Below are positions 1 through 6,525 of a DNA stretch of 24,013 nt, in pieces. A program made the position numbers and the translations under genes. Source of the stretch: JBJXFK01 sp046155505 (GTDB taxonomy: Bacteria; Planctomycetota; Phycisphaerae; UBA1845; Fen-1342); NCBI GenBank assembly GCA_046155505.1, contig JBJXFK010000284.1, forward strand, positions 1-24,013. Reading direction: 5' to 3'. Positions within the stretch are counted from its first letter, which is position 1; each line of letters opens with the position of its first letter. The notes under the pieces are model-generated. The model was not told the DNA's origin. It saw nothing but the letters and a program-made list of their open reading frames with translations, and searched no databases.

Positions 1-360
1 GGCGATGCGCGCCTGCACGACCTGCGGATCGCGCGTTGCAAGGGCGACCGCGCTCGACGGATCGGCAATCTCTGGCGGGACGCATGAGCCGCTGCCGTAG
101 CGATCGGCGACATCGCCCCGCACACGGAAAAACGCCTCGACCGCCGGCTCGCCGCTGCGGCTTTCGCCGACGCGTGGCGGGATGGGCCGAAGTGTGGGCC
201 GAAGCGAGCCGCGCGTCGCGAGCAGAAGCGCGAGCTGGGCGGCGGCAACCACGATCGCGACGAATACAAATGTTGACGAGATCAGATAAACGGCGAGGAT
301 TGCAAGGCACACATGCGCCGCAAGCAGCCATCCGCCCAGAATTCGCCGCCGTTCGAACAC
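1..360 (-). CDS. Partial membrane protein of unknown function (runs off left edge)
   Basis: A minus-strand frame is open from a GTG at 358-360 to the window edge, 120 codons without a stop. A clear ribosome binding site, GGGAGG, lies 5 nt upstream of the GTG, which decides the start. The first residues are basic (VFERRR), followed by two adjoining hydrophobic stretches at about residues 8-27 and 30-48. These look like a membrane hairpin with the N-terminus in the cytoplasm. After residue 50 the chain becomes polar and Arg/Pro-rich, and probably forms a soluble domain that continues beyond the window. I do not recognise a family. The gene is divergent from the small membrane protein gene at 496, with about 135 nt between them. 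Confidence 0.6.
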   Translation of the reverse strand, partial: MFERRRILGGWLLAAHVCLAILAVYLISSTFVFVAIVVAAAQLALLLATRGSLRPTLRPIPPRVGESRSGEPAVEAFFRVRGDVADRYGSGSCVPPEIADPSSAVALATRDPQVVQARIA

Positions 361-495
361 GCCTGCCTCCCGACACGCACACTCATGCACAGCAGTGATT
401 GCACCACAGCACTATCATACAGACTTGCATCGTCTAGATTACGAATAGCCCGCCGCGGGCGAGATGCGACCGCTCGATAGGACGAAGGGAGCTTC

Positions 496-855
496 ATGGC
501 GACGTATCAATCGGAAGAAGCGCGCAGGTTGGCCGTGGCGTCGCTCGTCTGTTCGGCGATCGGAGTGGCGATCGCGATTGCGCTGGTGCTGACCGCGCCG
601 CCGATCCACTCGCGTTTGCTGCTCCTTTGCGCGTTCGTCTTGGCGTTGATTGTGACCAAGCTATCGGCCGCGATCGCGACATTTACCGGATTCGTGCTGC
701 TGATTCCGGTTGCCTGTACGCCGGTGGCCATGCTTGCCACGCTCACGATCGCCACCGGTGTCGTCCCGAGCGGCGACAATCCGCTGTGGCTATTCATCGC
801 GTTGCCGCTGGCCGCGTACTTTGTCACCGCAGCCGTCGCGATCAAGATGGAATAG
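496..855 (+). CDS. Small four-helix integral membrane protein, unknown function
   Basis: This 119-residue protein is almost entirely hydrophobic. Four probable transmembrane segments lie at about residues 12-33, 40-58, 62-88 and 96-116, and charged residues are confined to the termini (SEEARR near the start, KME at the end). The ATG is preceded by GAAGGGAG, with the GGGAG core about 4 nt away, a good ribosome binding site. No catalytic or binding motif is visible and I do not recognise a family. It may form a divergent pair with the partial membrane protein on its left. Its 3' end faces the end of typA, and the roughly 100 nt between them hold palindromic repeats that could terminate both transcripts. 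Confidence 0.6.
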   Translation: MATYQSEEARRLAVASLVCSAIGVAIAIALVLTAPPIHSRLLLLCAFVLALIVTKLSAAIATFTGFVLLIPVACTPVAMLATLTIATGVVPSGDNPLWLFIALPLAAYFVTAAVAIKME

Positions 856-880
856 CCATGCCCTGAGTCGCTGGCGAACC

Positions 881-958
881 GCAGCCGAGGGCGGCTGCTC
901 CACAAAACCGCGAAGGGCCGCGGTGCTCCAAAAAAACCGCGGGGGGCCGCGGTGCTCC
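881..958. repeat. Tandem palindromic repeat, three units (GC-rich hairpins)
   Basis: Three related units of about 25-28 bp lie head to tail. Each is a GC-rich hairpin followed by GCTCC and an A-rich spacer. Unit 1 has the perfect 7-bp stem GCAGCCG/CGGCTGC. Units 2 and 3 have ACCGCG/CGCGGT and ACCGCGG/CCGCGGT stems. The same family recurs at 19686-19737 and, in the opposite orientation, at 23796-23876, so it is a dispersed repeat rather than a local accident. Confidence 0.7.
930..953 (-). terminator. Rho-independent terminator of typA
   Basis: Read on the minus strand, the TAA stop of typA is followed 6 nt later by a perfect 7-bp stem (ACCGCGG, loop CCCC, CCGCGGT) and then a run of T. This is the canonical intrinsic terminator layout. 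The hairpin is also one unit of the dispersed repeat family, so the terminator appears to have been supplied by that repeat. Confidence 0.7.
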
Positions 959-959
959 A

Positions 960-2798
960 TTACGCCGTCGCTTCCATCGCCTCTTCCGCGCGACGCACGC
1001 GCTTGCGATCGTTCTCTTTCAACATTCGCTTGCGCAGCCGAATGCCTTCCGGCGTCACTTCCACCAGCTCATCGTCGTCGATGAACTCGAGCGCCAGTTC
1101 CAGCGTCATCTCGCGCGGCGGCTTGAGCACGACCGTCTTGTCGGCACCCGCCGCACGCATGTTGGTCAGCTTCTTGGCCTTCACGATATTCACCACGATG
1201 TCGTTTTCGGTGCAATGCTCGCCGACGATTTGGCCGTCGTACACGTCTTCCTGCGGCGCGATAAAAAACTCGCCGCGATCGCGCAGGCCCTCGATCGCAT
1301 AGGCCGTCGCCATGCCCGGATCGCTGGCGATCATCACGCCGTTCGTGCGGCCCGGAATCGCGCCGCGGAAATACTCGTATTCGTAAAAACTGTGGTGCAT
1401 GATGATCGTGCCGTTGGTCGCGTTCATCAGGCGGTTCCGCATGCCGATCAGGCCGCGCGACGGGATCATGAATTCCATGTAGGTGCGTTCGCCGCGTGTC
1501 TCCATCTTGGTCGTCTGGCCCTTGCGGCTGCCCATGGCGTTGATGACCGGGCCGACAAAGTTGGTCGGCACGTCGACGACGCACAGTTCGATCGGCTCGG
1601 TTTTTTTGCCATCGAGCTCGCGATAGATGACCTTCGGCTTGCCGACGCCCATCTCATAGCCTTCGCGGCGCATGGTCTCGATGAGCACCGACAAGTGCAG
1701 CAATCCTCGACCGCTGACGTGGAATTCCTCGGGCGATGCACCCTGTTCGACGCGCAGCGCGACGTTGTGTTGCAGCTCTTTGTCGAGCCGCTCGCGAATG
1801 TGGCGGCTGGTCAGATACTTGCCCGACTTGCCGCAGAATGGCGAATCGTTCACGCGGAACGTCATATGCAGCGTCGGCTCATCGACGCGCAAGAGCGGCA
1901 GCGGCTTGGGATTGTCGATATCGGCGATCGTGTTGCCGATATCCACTTGCGACATACCTACCACCGCGCAGATGTCGCCCGCATAGACCTCGTCGGCCTT
2001 CTTTCGACCGAGGCCGTCGAAGATGAACAGGTCGGCGACGCGCTCGCGCGTGGTCGTGCCGTCCTGGTGAATCACCGCGACTGGCATGTTCGCCCGAATC
2101 TTGCCCGCGAACACGCGGCCGATGCCGATCCGCCCGACGTAGTCGTTGTAATCGAGCGCAGTCACCAGCATCTGAAGCGGCCCGTCGGGCTCGACCAGCG
2201 GCGGCGGCACGTGGTTGATGATCTCTTCGAACAGCACCTTGACGTTGTCGGTCTTCACGTCCGGGTCGAGCGTCGCATAGCCTTGCACCGCCGAGGCATA
2301 GACCACCGGAAATTCGAGCATCGAGTCATCGGCACCCAGCTCGATGAACAGATCGAGCACTTCGTTGTACACATCGAGCGGACGCGAGCCCTCGCGGTCG
2401 ATCTTGTTAATGACCACGACCGGCTTCAGGCCAAACTCCATGGCCTTGCGCAGCACAAACGTCGTCTGCGGCATCGGCCCTTCGAACGCATCGACCAGCA
2501 GGAAGCAGCCGTCGGCCATTTTCAGCACGCGCTCGACCTCACCGCCGAAGTCGGCGTGGCCCGGCGTGTCGATCAGGTTGATCTTGATGTCTTTGTAGAT
2601 GATCGCGATGTTTTTGGCCAGAATCGTGATGCCGCGTTCGCGTTCGAGCGGGTTGGCATCGAGGATGCAGTCCTGTCGCAACTGCGATTCGCGGAACATG
2701 CCGCTCTGGCGCAGCATGGCGTCGACCAGCGTGGTCTTGCCGTGATCGACGTGGGCGATGATGGCGACGTTACGGACGGCTTCGTTGCGGGTGGACAT
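960..2798 (-). CDS. typA: Ribosome-associated translational GTPase TypA/BipA
   Basis: This 612-residue protein has the normal length and architecture of TypA/BipA, an EF-G-like GTPase that binds the 70S ribosome and acts in 50S assembly and stress adaptation. The GTPase motifs are complete: G1 AHVDHGKT (15-22), G2 RGITI (55-59), G3 DTPGH (77-81) and G4 NKID (131-134). The EF-Tu-like domain 2, the EF-G-like domains III and V, and the TypA-specific C-terminal part follow; GRGLLHLSVLIE and SRGLIGMRNRLM are recognisable. The start is ATG with only a weak ribosome binding site. The gene lies about 430 nt downstream of atpD on the same strand and has a candidate promoter of its own and a strong terminator, so it is probably a separate unit. 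Confidence 0.97.
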   Translation of the reverse strand: MSTRNEAVRNVAIIAHVDHGKTTLVDAMLRQSGMFRESQLRQDCILDANPLERERGITILAKNIAIIYKDIKINLIDTPGHADFGGEVERVLKMADGCFLLVDAFEGPMPQTTFVLRKAMEFGLKPVVVINKIDREGSRPLDVYNEVLDLFIELGADDSMLEFPVVYASAVQGYATLDPDVKTDNVKVLFEEIINHVPPPLVEPDGPLQMLVTALDYNDYVGRIGIGRVFAGKIRANMPVAVIHQDGTTTRERVADLFIFDGLGRKKADEVYAGDICAVVGMSQVDIGNTIADIDNPKPLPLLRVDEPTLHMTFRVNDSPFCGKSGKYLTSRHIRERLDKELQHNVALRVEQGASPEEFHVSGRGLLHLSVLIETMRREGYEMGVGKPKVIYRELDGKKTEPIELCVVDVPTNFVGPVINAMGSRKGQTTKMETRGERTYMEFMIPSRGLIGMRNRLMNATNGTIIMHHSFYEYEYFRGAIPGRTNGVMIASDPGMATAYAIEGLRDRGEFFIAPQEDVYDGQIVGEHCTENDIVVNIVKAKKLTNMRAAGADKTVVLKPPREMTLELALEFIDDDELVEVTPEGIRLRKRMLKENDRKRVRRAEEAMEATA

Positions 2799-2868
2799 TC
2801 AGGCAAACCCTCGGGCCAGCCCGTTCGCGTGCGGAGCGCAGTGCCCACCGCGTCAGGCCAAGCCGAGC

Positions 2869-2897
2869 AGTGTCGCACGAAACGTGGCTGCTGGCAA
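2869..2897 (-). promoter_or_regulatory. Candidate sigma70 promoter of typA
   Basis: On the minus strand, TTGCCA (-35, 2892-2897, 5/6 to consensus) is separated by 17 nt from GACACT (-10, 2869-2874, 3/6). Transcription would start about 60 nt before the typA ATG. The -35 is good and the -10 is poor, so this is only a candidate. Confidence 0.3.
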
Positions 2898-3029
2898 ATG
2901 AAGTTTGCGTGAATTCGCGTCGCGAGGGGCGATAACACGCGGCGTCGCGCCGACGAGCATGTCACGCGGGTGCCATGCCTGGTGCCATGCCGACGAGCGG
3001 TACTTCGGCGTCGGCATGCGCATGCGACC

Positions 3030-3066
3030 GATCCGAACGCGACGCGCAAGCGAGTGAACGCGAGCG
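3030..3066. repeat. Dispersed 37-bp repeat, copy 1
   Basis: The sequence beginning GATCCGAACGCGACGCGCAA matches 19591-19627 at 35 of 37 positions, on the same strand. In both places it lies just past the 3' end of a gene and is followed by more GCGAGCG-type low-complexity sequence. Confidence 0.6.
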
Positions 3067-3178
3067 AAGCGAGCGCGTTTCCGAACAGAGCCCCGACCGT
3101 AAGGGAGGGTTTTTTCAACTCCGATCCCCGAGGCACGCAAGCGGCACTCCGCGTTCGGCATGTTCGCAGAGCGGTGAC

Positions 3179-3199
3179 AAATGGTGGGCGATGCCCACC
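3179..3199. repeat. Palindromic GGTGGGC repeat downstream of atpD
   Basis: GGTGGGC-GAT-GCCCACC forms a perfect 7-bp stem with a 3-nt loop, 27 nt after the atpD stop codon. The minus-strand tail is only weakly T-rich, so it may protect or end the atp transcript but is not a classical terminator. A related copy with the same AAATGGTGGGC start lies at 23887-23905. Confidence 0.55.
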
Positions 3200-3226
3200 C
3201 TACAGTGCCTACGACGGCGTCGCTAA

Positions 3227-4681
<1,455 letters not shown>

Positions 4682-4697
4682 GACACGCTCCGCGTTT

Positions 4698-4728
4698 GAA
4701 TGCAGAATGAAGAATGCAGAATGCAGAA
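4698..4728. repeat. Cassette 1 inverted repeat, left arm (TGCAGAA array)
   Basis: Heptamer array GAA-TGCAGAA-TGAAGAA followed by two more TGCAGAA units. It is the exact reverse complement of 5115-5145. It lies just upstream of the atpD ribosome binding site. Confidence 0.85.
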
Positions 4729-4736
4729 ACCGCCTC

Positions 4737-5129
4737 CTATCCGGACGGTTTTCGTGCGTTTCGCACGATTGCCGTCAAGACACTCACGATTTCATTCGCT
4801 TCTGCAATCAACTCCTTCAATCTCGATTTCGGCACCATTTCGCAATCGCCCACCAGCCGCAGCCAGTAGAGCGATTCGCGCGCTTCTTTGCGCGCGATGT
4901 TCAGCTTCTAAATAAACTCAGCCTTCGAGTGCGCAGCCTCCGCCTCGTCGACGTTGGCTCCGACACTTGTTCCGCTTCGAATCAACTGCCTCGCGATCAC
5001 GGCTGCCGCAACGTCTTTCGGCATTGCCTTGACGACCGTGATTACTCGCTTCGCAAATGCAAACGTGCGGGGCGCGATGTCGCGTCGTGCGCCGGCTGGC
5101 GTGCCGCCTTTTCGTTCTGCATTCTGCAT
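4737..5129 (-). pseudogene. Four-helix-bundle (S23/IVP family) protein, amber-interrupted
   Basis: Read through, this frame encodes about 130 residues of the four-helix-bundle family (TIGR02436 type, first known from 23S rRNA intervening sequences). The hallmark RQLIRSGTSVGANVDEAEAA is present, followed by KLNIARKEARESLYWLRL and an ISV-type last helix ending in VRNARKPSG. A single in-frame TAG at 4908-4910 interrupts it after AEF-I, just before KLNIARKE; the intact copy at 6083-6484 has a sense codon at that position. There is no frameshift and the rest of the gene looks undamaged, so the nonsense mutation seems recent, unless TAG is read through. The ATG at 5129 lies inside the right repeat arm, so the first residues (MQNAE) are encoded by the heptamer array. 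No specific biochemical role is established for the family. Confidence 0.8.
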
Positions 5130-5145
5130 TCTTCATTCTGCATTC
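5115..5145. repeat. Cassette 1 inverted repeat, right arm (TTCTGCA array)
   Basis: Exact reverse complement of 4698-4728. It begins 10 nt beyond the atpG stop codon and contains the start codon of the four-helix-bundle pseudogene. Confidence 0.85.
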
Positions 5146-5155
5146 GATCGGAGGA

Positions 5156-6031
5156 CTATTTCACCGCCTCCGCCCCTCCGACGATGTCCGCCAGCTCCAT
5201 CGTAATCTGGCTCTGTCTTGCTCGGTTGTATTCGCGGGTCAGGAACTTGATCATGTCGGCCGCCGCGTCGGTTGCGGATTTCATCGCGATCATGCGTGCG
5301 ACCTGTTCGCTGACGATTGAGTCGTTGAAATATTGATACAGCCGAATCTTCACCGTTTCCGGGATCAGCTTGGCGAGCAATTGATCGGGAGCCGGCGAAA
5401 ACTCAAACGGGACCGCGGTTTTCGGCTTCGCGGTCGATTTCGAATCAGCCTTGGGCGGCTCGATCGGCAGCAGCCGGACGATCGTTGGCTTCTGCACGCC
5501 GGCCGAGACGAATCGCATGTACACCACGTCGACCGACGCGATCTTGCCCTCGGCGTACATCTGCATGTAGCGCTCGGCCATCTCGGCCACGCGGGCGTAT
5601 TCGACCTTGTCCTCGATGTCGGTCATCTGAAACGCGATCGGCGTCTTCAGGAACTTGGCGTAATTCACGCCCTTCTTGCCGACGACTTCGTAGATCACCT
5701 GCTGCCCGGCAGCCTGCAACGCGCGATACTGCTCGAGCGCGGTGCGAAGAACCGCGCTGTTATACGAGCCGCACAGACCGCGATTCGACGTCAGCGTCAG
5801 CAGCAGCGCCTGCGAACAGCCGGCGTTCGGCTTGAGCAGCGGGTGATCGATCGCCTGACCCGAAAGGGTCTCGATCATCTCGGTAATGCCGCGCGTATAG
5901 GGCTGCGAAGCCTGGGCGCGCTTCAACGCCTTAGGCCACCGCGCGCTGGCGATAAGCTGCATCGTGCGCGTGATCTTGCGGATGTTGCGAACGGCCTTAC
6001 GCCGTTTCGTGATTGCTCGGGCCTTGGCCAT
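5156..6031 (-). CDS. atpG: F1Fo ATP synthase subunit gamma
   Basis: This 291-residue protein is the central-stalk rotor subunit. The conserved N-terminal helix (ITKRRKAVRNIRKITRTMQL, then IASAR) and the C-terminal helix (SEQVARMIAMKSATDAA, then YNRARQSQITMEL-EIVGGAEA type) are both present. These are the two coiled-coil strands of the shaft. The globular middle part contains SNRGLCGSYN at about 100-109. Length is normal. The ATG is preceded by GAGG 5 nt upstream (6037-6040), and that ribosome binding site abuts the first base of the cassette 2 repeat arm. Four-helix-bundle cassettes therefore lie on both sides of this gene, which separates it from atpA and atpD. Confidence 0.97.
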   Translation of the reverse strand: MAKARAITKRRKAVRNIRKITRTMQLIASARWPKALKRAQASQPYTRGITEMIETLSGQAIDHPLLKPNAGCSQALLLTLTSNRGLCGSYNSAVLRTALEQYRALQAAGQQVIYEVVGKKGVNYAKFLKTPIAFQMTDIEDKVEYARVAEMAERYMQMYAEGKIASVDVVYMRFVSAGVQKPTIVRLLPIEPPKADSKSTAKPKTAVPFEFSPAPDQLLAKLIPETVKIRLYQYFNDSIVSEQVARMIAMKSATDAAADMIKFLTREYNRARQSQITMELADIVGGAEAVK

Positions 6032-6040
6032 ATCAACCTC

Positions 6041-6073
6041 AGTAGCGAGTAGCGAGTAGCGAGTAGCGAGTTG
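6041..6073. repeat. Cassette 2 inverted repeat, left arm (AGTAGCG array)
   Basis: Four tandem AGTAGCG units plus AGTTG. Reverse complement of 6493-6525 with a single mismatch. It is directly adjacent to the GAGG ribosome binding site of atpG. Confidence 0.85.
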
Positions 6074-6082
6074 AGACTCTCA

Positions 6083-6484
6083 TCACGCGTCCACCCTCTT
6101 GCCTCGCGTCGTTTTCACGATCGCGACCAGAATTTTCACGATCTCCTCGGACTCTTGAAGCAACTCTTGCAACCGAACCGAATCCACGAGTTCCGAGCGA
6201 TCCAACAACCTCAACCAGTACAGCGCCTCGCGCGCCTCGGACCTGGCGATGTTCATTCGTCTCGCAAAATCCGCCCGCGAGTGCGACCCTTGGGCTTCCT
6301 CAATGTTCGCACCGACACTCGTCCCACTTCGAATCAACTGACGCGCGATCGTCTGAGACGCGATGTCTTTGCCGAGCGCCCTTGTGAGCCGAATGATCCG
6401 AAGAGCGAACAAAAACGACCGCTCTCGAATCTCCGGCTTTCGCGCCCGCTGCGAACCACTGTCGTCACTCGAGCGACTCGCCAT
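6083..6484 (-). CDS. Four-helix-bundle (S23/IVP family) protein
   Basis: An intact 133-residue member of the four-helix-bundle family. The first helix (RERSFLFALRIIRLTRALG) leads into the signature ARQLIRSGTSVGANIEEAQG. A third helix around MNIARSEAREALYWLRLLDR and a fourth ending in EEIVKILVAIVKTTRGK follow. Relatives occur as ORFs inside 23S rRNA intervening sequences, and the diversity-generating-retroelement accessory protein Avd shares the fold; the fold suggests nucleic-acid binding, but a function here is not known. The start ATG at 6484 has only a weak ribosome binding site (GGGA). It is clearly related to the interrupted copy at 4737-5129 but diverged from it, so the two cassettes are not a recent duplication. 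It lies between atpA and atpG on the same strand and is presumably co-transcribed. Confidence 0.88.
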   Translation of the reverse strand: MASRSSDDSGSQRARKPEIRERSFLFALRIIRLTRALGKDIASQTIARQLIRSGTSVGANIEEAQGSHSRADFARRMNIARSEAREALYWLRLLDRSELVDSVRLQELLQESEEIVKILVAIVKTTRGKRVDA

Positions 6485-6492
6485 GCCAGTCC

Positions 6493-6525
6493 CAACTCGC
6501 TACTCGCTACTCGATACTCGCTACT
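6493..6525. repeat. Cassette 2 inverted repeat, right arm; overlaps atpA stop
   Basis: The AGTAGCG array read on the minus strand, with one AGTATCG unit giving the only mismatch to the left arm. Its outermost bases include the TAG stop codon of atpA (6521-6523). Confidence 0.85.

Larger units (their letters stand above)
2799..3226. other. Gene-free interval between atpD and typA with dispersed repeats
   Basis: This 428-nt gap is where atpC (epsilon subunit) would be expected after atpD. None of the open frames crossing it resembles an epsilon subunit or any other protein. It contains the candidate typA promoter, a 37-nt dispersed repeat (3030-3066), a GGGAGGG followed by T6 at 3104-3116, and a palindromic GGTGGGC repeat near the end of atpD. 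Confidence 0.6.
4698..5145 (-). mobile_element. Cassette 1: four-helix-bundle pseudogene between 31-bp inverted repeats
   Basis: The arms 4698-4728 and 5115-5145 are perfect inverted repeats (31/31). Each arm consists of about four copies of the 7-bp unit TGCAGAA, with one TGAAGAA variant in the same place. The interior holds a single four-helix-bundle gene. The element fits exactly between the atpG stop codon (10 nt away) and the atpD ribosome binding site. No transposase is present. The inverted-repeat frame resembles a non-autonomous mobile element, or an IVS-like stem with its gene in the loop. The boundaries are seen in the sequence; the mobility is inferred. Confidence 0.55.
6041..6525 (-). 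mobile_element. Cassette 2: intact four-helix-bundle gene between 33-bp inverted repeats
   Basis: The arms 6041-6073 and 6493-6525 are inverted repeats matching at 32 of 33 positions. Each is an array of the 7-bp unit AGTAGCG (four copies plus AGTTG). The heptamer differs from that of cassette 1, but arm length, period and arrangement are the same. The interior holds one intact four-helix-bundle gene, with 9 nt between the left arm and its stop codon and 8 nt between its start codon and the right arm. The outer end of the right arm contains the atpA stop codon, and the left arm touches the atpG ribosome binding site. No other gene is inside. Confidence 0.6.

Noticed and set aside
1215..2912. 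Long plus-strand open frame (565 codons) opposite typA
   Set aside because: It is the antisense shadow of typA in GC-rich sequence; its composition (many His, Arg, Asp) has no family resemblance, while typA is unmistakable.
3104..3116. GGGAGGG followed by T6 as a plus-strand terminator
   Set aside because: Only a 3-bp stem can be drawn and no plus-strand gene ends before it.
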